NCBI GenBank assembly: GCA_964494505.1 | Contig: CAZBRO010000001.1 | Coordinates: 372,001-436,000 of the forward strand | Source of the DNA: CAIYRG01 sp964494505 | GTDB taxonomy: Bacteria > Pseudomonadota > Alphaproteobacteria > Micropepsales > Micropepsaceae | Reading direction: 5' to 3' | Length of the DNA: 64,000 nucleotides | Translations under genes and position numbers: made by a program | The notes under the pieces: model-generated | Database searches by the model: none | Seen by the model: the letters and a program-made list of their open reading frames with translations, nothing else | What the model was told of the DNA's origin: nothing | Part shown: one piece after another, positions 26,785 through 36,033 of the stretch | How positions within the stretch are numbered: position 1 is the first letter of the stretch | Layout of the letters: each line of letters opens with the position of its first letter

Positions 26785-27615
26785 TCAGAAGTCCGACCGG
26801 CTCGCCGCCGGAATCGGGAATAGTTTCCCCGTGAATTGATCGGTGTTGTTTTCGGCGCAGATCGATTCTTCGAGCTGGGCCTGGTTGGTCTTCCGGTACC
26901 TGCCGGATTCGGAAAAGGGCGCTTTGAACGCCTTGGGATCCTCGATCCGGACATCGACGCGCATCGTCTTGCCGCCCTCGTCCACGCGGTAACGCTCGAC
27001 CACATGCAGCGCGTCCGTGTGCGGCGTCATGAAGCTGTCGAGCACGGTCTTGTCGTTGAAGCCGATGGTGTCGATGACCAGGGTATCGCCTTCGTAATGG
27101 CCGACCGATTCTCCGTACCAGGAGGGTTTCACCGTCTTTGAATGCTCGCGGTTGAGATAGACGTGCCGCACATTCGGCCCGCGCTGATACAGGATCGCGA
27201 TCTCGTCGCCCTGCTTCAGGAAGAACGCGGGCTCGAAGAAATTCAGGATGTTCGGCACGCCCGCGGGCCAGCAGCTCGATTCCGCTGTGGGGTGGCCCTT
27301 GCCCGCCATGTCGTCGTCGCCCGCCTTTTTCACTGCAACCGCAACCCAGGGCTGAAGATTGGGATTGCGCCAGTCGCCCACCCAGGGCGTGGTGCCGGTG
27401 TCGCGGCCGTTGGCGTCCACCCCGCGGCCGCGATGGGGATAGGCGGGATCGTCGACCACGGGGCCAGGACCGCTCTCGGGCGCGATGAATTTACGCTGGT
27501 GCGCGCTCTGCCAGGCCCCGGAGAAATCGGGGGTACCCTCGGCCCCGGCGGCAAGCGCGGGCAGGAGGGCCGCGCCAATCAAAGCCGCGCCGGCCATAAG
27601 GATGCGGGTTCCCAT
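26785..27615 (-). CDS. Secreted protein of unknown function, paralog B
   Basis: A 276-residue secreted protein with signal segment TRILMAGAALIGAALLPALA. It aligns with paralog A across its length: TPDFSGAWQSAHQ, YPHRGRGVDANGRDT, VRHVYLNREHSKTVKPSWYG, GHYEGDTLVIDTIGFN and PIPAASRSDF. ATG 27615 is used because it begins just before the signal segment; an upstream TTG at 27699 adds an unlikely hydrophilic stretch. The tandem arrangement indicates duplication. No catalytic motif is evident. Confidence 0.7.
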   Translation of the reverse strand: MGTRILMAGAALIGAALLPALAAGAEGTPDFSGAWQSAHQRKFIAPESGPGPVVDDPAYPHRGRGVDANGRDTGTTPWVGDWRNPNLQPWVAVAVKKAGDDDMAGKGHPTAESSCWPAGVPNILNFFEPAFFLKQGDEIAILYQRGPNVRHVYLNREHSKTVKPSWYGESVGHYEGDTLVIDTIGFNDKTVLDSFMTPHTDALHVVERYRVDEGGKTMRVDVRIEDPKAFKAPFSESGRYRKTNQAQLEESICAENNTDQFTGKLFPIPAASRSDF

Positions 27616-27699
27616 TCGGGTGCGAAATCTCAAATCTGTTTCGGGCGGGAATTTAGCCCAGCCTCCCCCCGCAAGTCGATGCGACCGGGAAGATGTCAA

Positions 27700-28410
27700 T
27701 CACGCCGAATTCATGAAATCGCGGTTAGTCAACGGGCTTTTGGCCTGCACCCGAGCCGCCGCGACGCTGAAACTCTCCGGCGTCACCGCGCCCCCGGAAA
27801 CGATCATCGTCATCGCCTGGTCCATCGTCATGGAGGTCGGCACCAGAGCCTTGACGGCCACGATTTCGAGATAGCCTGACGTCGGATTGGGCGTTGTCGG
27901 CACATACACCGCCGCCAGTTCCTCGCCGGTCGCCGCATCGTTGAAAACGCGCATCACCAGTCCGATAGCCTTCATACCCGGATGGGGAAATTCGATCAGC
28001 ACGACGCGCGCGGCGCCCTCGGGTTTCTGCTCCAGGATGCCGATCAGCTTTTTCGACGCCGAATAGACCGTCTCAACCACGGGGATTCGCGCGATCAGCC
28101 CTTCGAAGGCGGCGATCAGCCGCTTTCCTATCATGCGAGAGGCGATGGCCCCGATGGTGTAGAGCAGGAGAACCGCGATGATGATCGCGACGAACCATTG
28201 GAACAGTGTGTTGTCGAGCAGGGGCGCGGCGCGGGGGAGCCTGTCCATGATGAACATGGTGAGCCCCTCCTCCACCGGGGAGCCCACCGCGAACAGCAGC
28301 GAAAAAATGAAATCGAGCACCAGCCAGACCACCAGAAGCGGAATGACCGTCAGCACGCCCGCAATCAGATTCGACCGGATGGTTCGCGTGTTGATCTTGA
28401 GGTCGCTCAC
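27700..28410 (-). CDS. DUF502-family membrane protein
   Basis: A 236-residue protein with two N-terminal membrane helices (NLIAGVLTVIPLLVVWLVLD and WFVAIIIAVLLLYTIGAIAS) and a soluble part with the DUF502 blocks IPVVETVYSASKKLIGIL, VVLIEFPHPGMKAIGLVM, VYVPTTPNPTSGYLEIV and DQAMTMIVSGGAV. The family is widespread and of unknown function. It is divergent from metG, with 96 bases between them that must hold both promoters. Confidence 0.9.
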   Translation of the reverse strand: MSDLKINTRTIRSNLIAGVLTVIPLLVVWLVLDFIFSLLFAVGSPVEEGLTMFIMDRLPRAAPLLDNTLFQWFVAIIIAVLLLYTIGAIASRMIGKRLIAAFEGLIARIPVVETVYSASKKLIGILEQKPEGAARVVLIEFPHPGMKAIGLVMRVFNDAATGEELAAVYVPTTPNPTSGYLEIVAVKALVPTSMTMDQAMTMIVSGGAVTPESFSVAAARVQAKSPLTNRDFMNSA

Positions 28411-28506
28411 TCGCGCGCTCCGTGGCCTCGTTTAAGGATGCAAGTGGCGGGGCCGTTGGTCTAATGTCCGGATTCCTTGTCCATCCTGCAAGCCACGGTT
28501 GCCCGA

Positions 28507-30237
28507 ATGCCCAGAGGTTCCACTGATTTCCGCGTGCTGATCACCAGCGCGCTGCCCTATATCAACGGCGTCAAGCACCTGGGCACGCTGGCGGGTTCGC
28601 AATTGCCGGCGGACGTTTTCGGCCGCTTCCAGCGCGCCCGCGGCCGCGAGACGCTCCTCATCTGCGCCACGGACGAGCATGGCTCGACGACGGAACTCGC
28701 TGCGTCCGAAGCGGGCATGGACGTGCGGACCTTCTGCGACGAGCAGTTCCGCCTCCAGAAGCAGGCGGGCGACGGATTCGAGCTTTCCTGGGACCATTTC
28801 GGCCGCTCGTCCAATCCGCAGAATCACGAACTGACGCAGCATCTCGCCCGCGCGCTTTGGCGGCGCGGCTTCCTCGATGTGCGTACCACGAAACAGGTCT
28901 ATTCCAACGCGGATAGACGCTTCCTGCCGGACCGCTACGTCATCGGCGTCTGTCCTCATTGCGGCTATGGGGCTGCGCGCGGCGATCAATGCGAGAATTG
29001 CACGCGGGTGCTCGATCCGGTTGATCTGATCGAGCCCCGCTCGGCGCTATCGGATTCCACCGACATCGAAATCCGCGACAGCGCGCATCTGTTTCTGAAA
29101 CAGTCCGAATTCGTGCCGCAGCTGCGCGAATGGATCGGCAGCCACGAAGATCAATGGCCCGCGCTCGTCACCTCCATCGCCTACAAATGGCTCGATGAAG
29201 GCTTACAGGACCGCGGCATCACGCGCGACGTCGAATGGGGCGTGCCGGTGCCCGACGACATCGCGGACAAGCAGTTGAAGGGCAAGGTCTTCTACGTCTG
29301 GTTCGACGCGCCCATCGAATATATCGGCGCCACCAAGGAATGGGCCGACGCGAACAACAAAGGCGATGCCTGGCGCGACTGGTGGTATGGCGATAAGGCG
29401 AGCGACGTCCGCTATTACGAATTCATGGGCAAGGACAATGTGCCTTTCCACACGGTCGGCTTCCCCGTGACGGTCATGGGCTCGGGCGAGCCGTGGAAGC
29501 TCGTCGACCGGTTGAAGGGCTTCAACTGGCTCAATTATTACGGCGGCAAATTCTCCACTTCCCAGAAGCGGGGCGTCTTCATGGATACCGCGTTGGAGAT
29601 CCTGCCGGCCGATTATTGGCGCTATTATCTGATGGCGAACGCGCCGGAGGGCTCGGATACGAATTTCACCTGGCAGCATTTCGCGGGCCAGGTGAACAAG
29701 GATCTGGCCGACGTGGTCGGCAATTTCGTCAACCGCGTGACGCGGTTCTGCGCTGCACGCTTCGAGGGCGCGGTCCCCGAAGGCGGCTCATACGGGCCGG
29801 ACGAAGCGGCTCTCGCAGCCGAGCTGGACAGCCGTATCGCTCAGTATACGGACTTCATGGAAGGCATGGAGTTCCGCAAATCCGCGGCCGAGTTGCGCGC
29901 GATCTGGGTCCTGGGCAACGAATATCTCACCAAGGCGGCGCCCTGGACGTGGGTCAAGACAGACCGCGACCGGGCGGCCGCAAGCGTGCGCATGGGGCTC
30001 AACCTCGTGCATCTATTCGGGCATCTCTCGTGGCCGTTCATCCCCTCCTCGGCGAAGAAGATTCACGAAGCGGTGCAGGAAGCCCCCGACATTATTCCGT
30101 GGCCGGACGAACCAATGGCTGAGTTCCTCGACGGCCTGGCGCCGGGGCAGGCGATTCATCCGCCCGATGTGCTGTTCGCGAAAATCACCGACGAGCAAAT
30201 CGCCCAATGGGAAGCCCGCTTCGGCGGTCCGGACTGA
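28507..30237 (+). CDS. metG: Methionyl-tRNA synthetase
   Basis: Charges initiator and elongator tRNA-Met in the cytoplasm. A 576-residue class I enzyme: the HIGH motif appears as HLGT (from H24), zinc-knob cysteines occur in CPHCGYGAARGDQCENC, and the KMSKS loop is KFSTS from K348 in GGKFSTSQKRG. The anticodon-binding helical bundle follows, and no C-terminal dimerisation domain is present. ATG 28507 starts just before the first strand (DFRVLITSALPYING); an upstream TTG at 28477 is less likely. Confidence 0.93.
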   Translation: MPRGSTDFRVLITSALPYINGVKHLGTLAGSQLPADVFGRFQRARGRETLLICATDEHGSTTELAASEAGMDVRTFCDEQFRLQKQAGDGFELSWDHFGRSSNPQNHELTQHLARALWRRGFLDVRTTKQVYSNADRRFLPDRYVIGVCPHCGYGAARGDQCENCTRVLDPVDLIEPRSALSDSTDIEIRDSAHLFLKQSEFVPQLREWIGSHEDQWPALVTSIAYKWLDEGLQDRGITRDVEWGVPVPDDIADKQLKGKVFYVWFDAPIEYIGATKEWADANNKGDAWRDWWYGDKASDVRYYEFMGKDNVPFHTVGFPVTVMGSGEPWKLVDRLKGFNWLNYYGGKFSTSQKRGVFMDTALEILPADYWRYYLMANAPEGSDTNFTWQHFAGQVNKDLADVVGNFVNRVTRFCAARFEGAVPEGGSYGPDEAALAAELDSRIAQYTDFMEGMEFRKSAAELRAIWVLGNEYLTKAAPWTWVKTDRDRAAASVRMGLNLVHLFGHLSWPFIPSSAKKIHEAVQEAPDIIPWPDEPMAEFLDGLAPGQAIHPPDVLFAKITDEQIAQWEARFGGPD

Positions 30238-30289
30238 CCATTCTGTAATATGGTTGGATCAGACGAACGGCTGGCGTGAATAGAGCTTG

Positions 30290-30577
30290 TTATGGCTCGT
30301 GCACGGCCGCAACTTCGTAATTCGTCACGATAGGGTCGTGCTCGAGCAAGTGCTTCGCGTCGGCCCATCGTCTTTGATTCGTTCCCGCGGCGGCGTCGCG
30401 GTCCTTCCGGGTGTCGAAGACCGACAGGACGACGACCTCGCCTGCCTCATTGATGAGCGTGAACCAATATTTCAGTCCCGTGAATTCCGCATTTTGGCTC
30501 CCCAGCTGCTGGCAAAGCAGCCGGATTTCGGCCGAGGCGCCGGGCTTTATTCTCGCCCTGCTCATACGCGCATACAT
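30290..30577 (-). CDS. Small ABM-like (dimeric alpha-beta barrel) protein
   Basis: A 95-residue protein (RIKPGASAEIRLLCQQLGSQ, GLKYWFTLINEAGEVVVLSV, then FDTRKDRDAAA). The length and the strand-helix-strand order resemble antibiotic-biosynthesis-monooxygenase-like barrels, but no active-site residue is diagnostic. The ATG at 30577 is preceded by GAGGGG. It is convergent with metG. The family is inferred from pattern only. Confidence 0.55.
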   Translation of the reverse strand: MYARMSRARIKPGASAEIRLLCQQLGSQNAEFTGLKYWFTLINEAGEVVVLSVFDTRKDRDAAAGTNQRRWADAKHLLEHDPIVTNYEVAAVHEP

Positions 30578-30741
30578 GTTCGCCCCTCATCGAACCTGCC
30601 CCACGCCGAATGTGAGCGGCTGGCCCATGGGAGGCAACCGACGATTTTCGACGAGAGCGCGGGAACGGCCCTATGCTGGGGTAATCGCGGCAAGGGTACC
30701 GGGCTGGTAGCCGGTCACGCCGGCCAAGAGGCCCCCCCGTT

Positions 30742-30912
30742 TCACTCCGGCGGCATGATCTCGTTTGCAAGCGTGATCCAGGCGCGAGCAATTGCCTCCC
30801 AAGTTTGCTGATGCTCCTGGCCGTATACTCTGAAGCTTTCGGCCACAGCTTCTGCTGCAAGCCGCAGGAAGCGTTCGCGGCGCTGTTGCGGCGTTTCCGT
30901 TCTAATGTCCAC
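30742..30912 (-). CDS. Possible small protein, 56 residues
   Basis: From GTG 30912 the frame reads VDIRTETPQQRRERFLRLAA and continues through VYGQEHQQTWEAIARAWITL to a PPE end, a soluble, charged and plausibly helical peptide. The start sits beside the short palindrome CGAACGTTCG. The ribosome site is weak. I cannot name a family, and it could be a chance frame. The flanking 30578-30741 and 30913-31103 stretches show nothing else I recognise. Confidence 0.35.
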   Translation of the reverse strand: MDIRTETPQQRRERFLRLAAEAVAESFRVYGQEHQQTWEAIARAWITLANEIMPPE

Positions 30913-31103
30913 GAACGTTCGCCCACTGGGGGTTGAGTTAGAACGTTTCGCGCAGAGGCTTGGTTCTGGAATAAAGTTGTGACCGCGGTGAAAGTGCGCC
31001 CTTGTAACGTTCCCCGCACCCGGTCGAGCGCGCCGGCCTCTCAGCATGGGAAACGCCGGCCGGTTGGCCGCTTGAGTCCGGTCGCGGAAGAGAGAGGGAA
31101 GCC

Positions 31104-31847
31104 TTATTCGGCCGGTGGCAGCCGCCGCCAGCCTGAAGGGCCAAGCGCTTCGAGCGGCTGGAAGCGCGCCTTGTAATCCATCTTGCGGCTGCCGCGCACC
31201 CAATAGCCCAAATACACATAGGGCAGCGACTTCGCGCGGGCCGAATTCACGTGATCCAGGATCATGTATGTCCCCAGACTCCGGAACGCGAGCGACGGGT
31301 CGAAGAAGCTGTACACCATCGACAGCCCATCCTTCAGCACGTCGGTCAGCGCGCAGGCCACCAGCGCACCGGCACCGCCGTCGGGATAGCGCACGCGATA
31401 TTCCACCAGCATCGTTTCGACCGGCGTCTCCTCGACCATGGCGACGTAATCGAACAATCCCATGTCAGACATGCCGCCGCCCGCGTGGCGGCTCGCGAGA
31501 TAGGTTTGCAGCAGCGCGAATTGCTCGCGCGTGGCTTCCGGGGGCACCATTGTGCAGACCAAATCGCCGTTGAGCTTTTCCATGCGCCGCATGGTGCGGC
31601 CGGGCGAGAACTCCTCCGTCACCACCCGCACCGATACGCAGGCGGCGCACCCATCGCAGGCCGGCCGGTAGGCGATCATCTGGCTGCGCCGGAATCCGGA
31701 ATGGGTGAGGGCGTCATTCAAAGGGGCGGCATGCGGGCCCATCAGGCGGGCAAAGACTTTCCGCTCCACCTTGCCGGGCAGGTAGGGGCACGCCCCCCCG
31801 GGCGTCAGGAAAAATTGCGGCAGACGTGAGAGGTAGTGCTCGGTCAA
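31104..31847 (-). CDS. bpt: Aspartate/glutamate leucyltransferase
   Basis: A 247-residue enzyme that adds leucine from Leu-tRNA to N-terminal Asp or Glu, feeding the ClpS/ClpAP N-degron pathway. Family blocks: [40 protein letters not shown] with its cysteines, [31 protein letters not shown], and [20 protein letters not shown]. The start is a TTG at 31847, with GGGGA just upstream and the expected MT... N-terminus. Confidence 0.92.
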   Translation of the reverse strand: MTEHYLSRLPQFFLTPGGACPYLPGKVERKVFARLMGPHAAPLNDALTHSGFRRSQMIAYRPACDGCAACVSVRVVTEEFSPGRTMRRMEKLNGDLVCTMVPPEATREQFALLQTYLASRHAGGGMSDMGLFDYVAMVEETPVETMLVEYRVRYPDGGAGALVACALTDVLKDGLSMVYSFFDPSLAFRSLGTYMILDHVNSARAKSLPYVYLGYWVRGSRKMDYKARFQPLEALGPSGWRRLPPAE

Positions 31848-31982
31848 TGTCCCCGCCTCGGGCGGATGCGCAGGCCAAATTACGCGAACAAGCTCAGATT
31901 ATGAACAGGAACAACGCTCAGTGCCAACGTATTTTGCGTCGAAAGGTTAGTTCCGCCGCGCGCTCCACAAAAGCGGCGGGAA

Positions 31983-32915
31983 TCAGAGCTTGTGTCCGGG
32001 CGGGACCACCGGGGCCTCGCTCATCAAGAGAATGCCGATCCGCCGGTTGGACGAGGCATAAGGGTCATCCGGGTAAAGAGGATCGGAGCCGGCTTTGCCC
32101 GAAACTTGGTAGATGCGGTCGGAATCCACCCCCTCCGTCGCCAGCACGGCGCGGGCGGCATTGGCGCGGGCGGCCGAAAGCTCCCAGTTGGTCGTCCCGC
32201 CCGTGCCGACGAATTTCGCGGCATCGGTGTGACCGGTTATGGCAATACGGTTGGGCAGGCGGTCCACGATCTTGGCCACCTGCTGCAGCAGGAGGCGGGT
32301 CCGGGGGGTGAGATTGGCGGTACCGGGCTCGAACATCGGCTGGCCTGTCTGGTCCACGAGCTGAATGTTCAAGCCCTCTGGCGTCTCGGTCATGACGATA
32401 TTGCGGGAGAGTTCGGCAATGTCGGGCATCTGTTGCATCGCCTGACGGAGCGATATCTGCGCCTGCTCGAACAACCGGTGCTGGTCGGAGGGGAGCTGGC
32501 GCTCGCGATTGTCGTCGCTTTTTTCCTGGCTCTGGGCCGCGTCGCCCTGGGCTTCGGTGGAACCGCCCTTCGCCTCCCCGGCCGACTTGGAGCGGGTCTC
32601 CTGCTGCGGCTTGGGCGGGGTCATCTTGGCGATAGCGGACATGGCGCCGCCAGCGCGCGCGCCTTCGTCCCCGAACACCTTTCCGGCCAGCACGCCGCCC
32701 GCGCCGGAGGACGTCTTCGAGACGTTCTGGGCCGCGAAATAATCCGCGATGCCGCGCTTCTGCTCCGGTGTCGTGGTGTTGATCAGCCACATCAGCAGAA
32801 AGAACGCCATCATGGCGGTCACGAAGTCGGCATACGCAACCTTCCACGCACCGCCGTGATGGCCGCCGTGACCGCCCTTCTTGATGCGTTTGATGATGAC
32901 GGCGTCGCCTGCCAT
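31983..32915 (-). CDS. motB: Flagellar motor stator protein MotB
   Basis: A 310-residue protein. It has a short basic cytoplasmic start (VIIKRIKKGGHGGHHGGAWK) and one membrane helix carrying the proton-carrying aspartate (VAYADFVTAMMAFFLLMWLI). After a Gln/Ser/Lys-rich linker comes a C-terminal OmpA-like peptidoglycan-binding domain (NRIAITGHTDAAKF, WELSAARANAARAVL, ASNRRIGILLM). ATG 32915 matches the usual MotB N-terminus. No motA is in the window, so its partner must be elsewhere. The gene starts divergently from the flavin reductase. Confidence 0.93.
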   Translation of the reverse strand: MAGDAVIIKRIKKGGHGGHHGGAWKVAYADFVTAMMAFFLLMWLINTTTPEQKRGIADYFAAQNVSKTSSGAGGVLAGKVFGDEGARAGGAMSAIAKMTPPKPQQETRSKSAGEAKGGSTEAQGDAAQSQEKSDDNRERQLPSDQHRLFEQAQISLRQAMQQMPDIAELSRNIVMTETPEGLNIQLVDQTGQPMFEPGTANLTPRTRLLLQQVAKIVDRLPNRIAITGHTDAAKFVGTGGTTNWELSAARANAARAVLATEGVDSDRIYQVSGKAGSDPLYPDDPYASSNRRIGILLMSEAPVVPPGHKL

Positions 32916-33007
32916 CCTGTACCACCCATTGCCCGTGCGGCGCGCCTTGTGAGGATCGCGCGCTCGCTTGATCGTCAGGGTCATACAATGACCGCCAGCC
33001 CTTAAGG

Positions 33008-33529
33008 ATGTGTGTGGCCCCTTTGTCCGAAATCGACACACGCGAGTTGCGCAATGCCTTCGGTTGCTTTGCCACCGGAATCACGGTGGTGACGGCGCTT
33101 GCCCGCCACGGGAAGGCGGTAGGGGTGACGGCCAATTCCTTCACCTCCCTTTCGCTCGATCCGCCCTTGGTGCTGTGGAGCCTTGGCCGCCGGTCGGCGA
33201 CCTATGACGTGCTCAGCACCGTGGAGGGCTTCGTGGTCAGCGTATTGGCGGCGAGCGGAGCGCCCATCGCCATCCGCTTTGCCATGAAGGGCGCCCATTA
33301 TGTTGACGAGGTGGAAACCCTGCCGACGGAACTCGGGCCGCCCACTTTTGGGGAGGCGCTGGCAGTCTTCGAGTGCGAGACCCATGCCCGCTATGAGGGC
33401 GGGGACCATCTGATCCTAGTGGGAAAGGTCAAGCGCTTCACTTATGTGCCGGACCCGGAACGCAAGGGTGAAAAGCCCCTGCTTTATTACCGCGGCCGCT
33501 ACGGGGCGGCGGCCGACTTCACCGGCTGA
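33008..33529 (+). CDS. Flavin reductase-family protein
   Basis: A 173-residue FMN-binding split-barrel protein of the flavin reductase-like family, which supplies reduced flavin to monooxygenases or acts as a small oxidoreductase. Typical blocks are LRNAFGCFATGITVVTALA, VGVTANSFTSLSLDPPLVLW, GFVVSVLAASG, FECETHARYEGGDHLILVGK and the closing PLLYYRGRYG. Its 3' end overlaps the convergent penicillin acylase gene by 31 bases. No partner monooxygenase is adjacent. Confidence 0.85.
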   Translation: MCVAPLSEIDTRELRNAFGCFATGITVVTALARHGKAVGVTANSFTSLSLDPPLVLWSLGRRSATYDVLSTVEGFVVSVLAASGAPIAIRFAMKGAHYVDEVETLPTELGPPTFGEALAVFECETHARYEGGDHLILVGKVKRFTYVPDPERKGEKPLLYYRGRYGAAADFTG

Positions 33530-35904
33530 AGGTTCAGGCGGCTGACGGCGGCCGCTTCGACCGCCCGCCTTTCGGTCGGGATGGTGATGTACCCGCCCTT
33601 GGCCCAGATGGGGATCAGATCGTCATAATGGGGCGAGAAGAGGTTCCCCGATTCGCCGGTCGAGATGACAAAGAGGGAGCGGTCGGGGTCGGCGAGATCG
33701 TAGATACCGCGGAAGCCGGCCCCGTGGATCGCCGCATAGGGGCGGGGGCTCCGCATGGAATGGTCGGCCCGGAGCAATGTGAACGGCCCCCCGTCCATCT
33801 CGACCTCGCGGTTGAAGTATCCGCCGATCAACGGGAACGAGCCAAAGGGTGCGGCCTCATGGACGGCGTGGTGCGCATCGCCCCACCGCCACCGCGCGGG
33901 ATCGGAGCCGTATTGGGCGGAGAGCTCGGTCACGGCGTCGTGCAGCGCGAGCCGGATGCGCGAGGGGCAGTCCTCGACCTCCGGCGTGGCCTTGTCGTCG
34001 CACCAGCGCTCTTCGCCCTCCTTGGCATCGAGCACCCGCAGCGTGAACTCGGTCCGGTAGCCCCAGAAATTGGGGAAGCGCCGGCCCAGTTCGTCGCCAT
34101 AGATGCGGCGAGCGAGCGCGCGCGCCCAGGCGGCGAAGATGAGGGGCTCGGGACGCGCCGCCAGCATGGCGCCGTTCCATTGTTCCACCAACCGGGCGGC
34201 TTGCGCGTCCGCCCCCTCGAACGGACCTGCCGCCAGCAGCCGCCGCTTCAGGTCAAGCGCGTAAGTATCTATCGTATCCGTTTGAATCGCCTTGAAACTT
34301 TCAAGCGAATGCTTGGATGTTGCCGCCAGCAACTGATCGATGCGGTTGAACCGGTAAGGCGTCTCCCATTCGCGCGTCAGGGTGTAGGGATAGCCCTTGG
34401 GCTCCGTGTCGTTGTTGGCCGTGGCGATCCTGCCGGACGGCGGATCCTCCACCGAGACCATGTCCTCCGGCGGGATGAATCCCTGCCAATCGTAGCGCCC
34501 ATCCCAGCCTTCAGCGGGCACCAGGCCAAAGCTGTCGTTCTTGTCCGACCGTATGGGCACGCGCCCCGGCAGCATCAATCCAATATGGCCGCCATCGTCG
34601 GCATAGACGATGTTCTGCATCGGCGTGACGATAAAGCGCCCGGCTGTCTTTATGTCTACCGCCGTTTTGGCCCGGTCAATTCCCATCAGCGCGTCGAATG
34701 TCGTGTCGTCCGAAGCGAGCGCCGTCCAGTCGAGCGCCGACACATATCCGGGCGGGGAGGCCGCGCCCAGTGAGGACGTCTCCGGCATCACCGGCCCGTG
34801 TCGGGTCGAGCGCACCAGCACCCGGCGGTCGGCGCCGAAACGAACCTTGATCAGCTCCACCCGGTTCTCGAACTCGGCCCAGCCGCCCGGCACCTGATAT
34901 TCGCGCCGGTTGTCGGGGTTCAGCTTTTCGAAATAGAGGTCCTGCGTATCTGGGCCGGTATTGGTCTCACCCCAGGCCACGTGACGGTTCCGCCCGGCAA
35001 CGATCGCAGGCACGCCCGCCAGGGTGCCGCCGACGATGTCTTCATCTCCGAACGACAGATGCGCCAGGTACCACACCGAGGGAATCGAGAACCCGAGATG
35101 CGGGTCGTTGGCGAGCATCGGCTTGCCGGTCACGGAATGAGCGCCATCCACCGCCCAATTGTCCGAGGCCGTGGTGTCGGGCACCGGCCCGGCTTCGCCC
35201 GTCTGAACCGAGCCATAGAGCGTGTCGAGATAGGATGGCAGCGGCGCTTCGCCAAACGGCAGAAAGAAGTCCTGCACGCCGGCGCGACCGAGCACGGGGA
35301 CAAGCTGAGCGCGGGCCGCCTCCTCGAACGCGTTGCCGGAGAGTTGAAAGGCCATTCCCTTGAGCACCGCGATACTGTCGGCCGGTGTCCAGGTCTCGGG
35401 CGGGGTATCTCCGGCCAGCACAAACTCGATCGGCCACGGCCCTTTATGGCCCTTCAGATAGGCGTTCACTCCGTCGGCATAGCTCTGGAGCACCCGCCGG
35501 CCTTCCGGAGAAAGGTGCTTCACGGCTTCTTCGGAAGCACCGTAGAGGTCTATCGTGCGCATCAGCGTATCGCTGTTGACGGCGGTGGCCCCGAACAGCT
35601 CCGCGAGGCGCCCTTGGATGAAGCGGCGCGCCAGCTCCATCTGCCAAAGGCGGTCCTGGGCGTGGGCGTAGCCGAGCCCGAAGGCAGCATCGCGAAACGA
35701 AGCCGCCTCGACATGAGGGATGGCGTAGCGGTCGCGCAGAATCTGCAACGGTCCACTCGCGCCGGCGACGCTCACGCTGCCGTCATAAATGGGCACGGAA
35801 CGCTGGAAGGAGCGGGCGAAATCGACCAGCAGCAGAGTGGCCGCCACCGCCGCTGCCGCCAGGCCCAAGCCGATCCATCTCAACCAGCGTCTTATCCGTC
35901 GCAT
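33499..35904 (-). CDS. Penicillin acylase-family amidohydrolase
   Basis: An 801-residue N-terminal-nucleophile hydrolase precursor with a membrane or signal segment (WIGLGLAAAAVAATLLLVDF). The alpha part contains RDRYAIPHVEAASFRDAAFG and GYAHAQDRLWQMELARRF. The autocatalytic cleavage point and catalytic serine are expected at TTASDNWAVDGAHSVTGKP, followed by ANDPHLGFSIPSVWYLAHLS and VAGRNRHVAWGETNTGPD. Members cleave penicillins, acyl-homoserine lactones or other amides, and the substrate cannot be read from the sequence. Periplasmic location is inferred. Confidence 0.9.
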   Translation of the reverse strand: MRRIRRWLRWIGLGLAAAAVAATLLLVDFARSFQRSVPIYDGSVSVAGASGPLQILRDRYAIPHVEAASFRDAAFGLGYAHAQDRLWQMELARRFIQGRLAELFGATAVNSDTLMRTIDLYGASEEAVKHLSPEGRRVLQSYADGVNAYLKGHKGPWPIEFVLAGDTPPETWTPADSIAVLKGMAFQLSGNAFEEAARAQLVPVLGRAGVQDFFLPFGEAPLPSYLDTLYGSVQTGEAGPVPDTTASDNWAVDGAHSVTGKPMLANDPHLGFSIPSVWYLAHLSFGDEDIVGGTLAGVPAIVAGRNRHVAWGETNTGPDTQDLYFEKLNPDNRREYQVPGGWAEFENRVELIKVRFGADRRVLVRSTRHGPVMPETSSLGAASPPGYVSALDWTALASDDTTFDALMGIDRAKTAVDIKTAGRFIVTPMQNIVYADDGGHIGLMLPGRVPIRSDKNDSFGLVPAEGWDGRYDWQGFIPPEDMVSVEDPPSGRIATANNDTEPKGYPYTLTREWETPYRFNRIDQLLAATSKHSLESFKAIQTDTIDTYALDLKRRLLAAGPFEGADAQAARLVEQWNGAMLAARPEPLIFAAWARALARRIYGDELGRRFPNFWGYRTEFTLRVLDAKEGEERWCDDKATPEVEDCPSRIRLALHDAVTELSAQYGSDPARWRWGDAHHAVHEAAPFGSFPLIGGYFNREVEMDGGPFTLLRADHSMRSPRPYAAIHGAGFRGIYDLADPDRSLFVISTGESGNLFSPHYDDLIPIWAKGGYITIPTERRAVEAAAVSRLNLQPVKSAAAP

Positions 35905-35992
35905 GGTCTATGGACGCGTGGTCGCAGCGGCCGGGTCAAGTCCGGCCATGCCAAACATGGTTAAATTCCTCATATGAGGCCGCATTTGGGGC

Positions 35993-36033
35993 TTGCGGAA
36001 TTCATAACGCTGCTTATATTCACCTGCGTTATG
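35993..36033 (+). promoter_or_regulatory. Promoter and inverted repeat at the marR start
   Basis: CATAACGC (36003-36010) and GCGTTATG (36026-36033) are a perfect 8-bp inverted repeat, and the right arm contains the likely ATG. TTGCGG (35993) and TATATT (36015) have 16-base spacing, like -35 and -10 boxes. The operator would therefore cover the promoter, and the transcript would begin only a few bases before the start codon. Confidence 0.5.
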
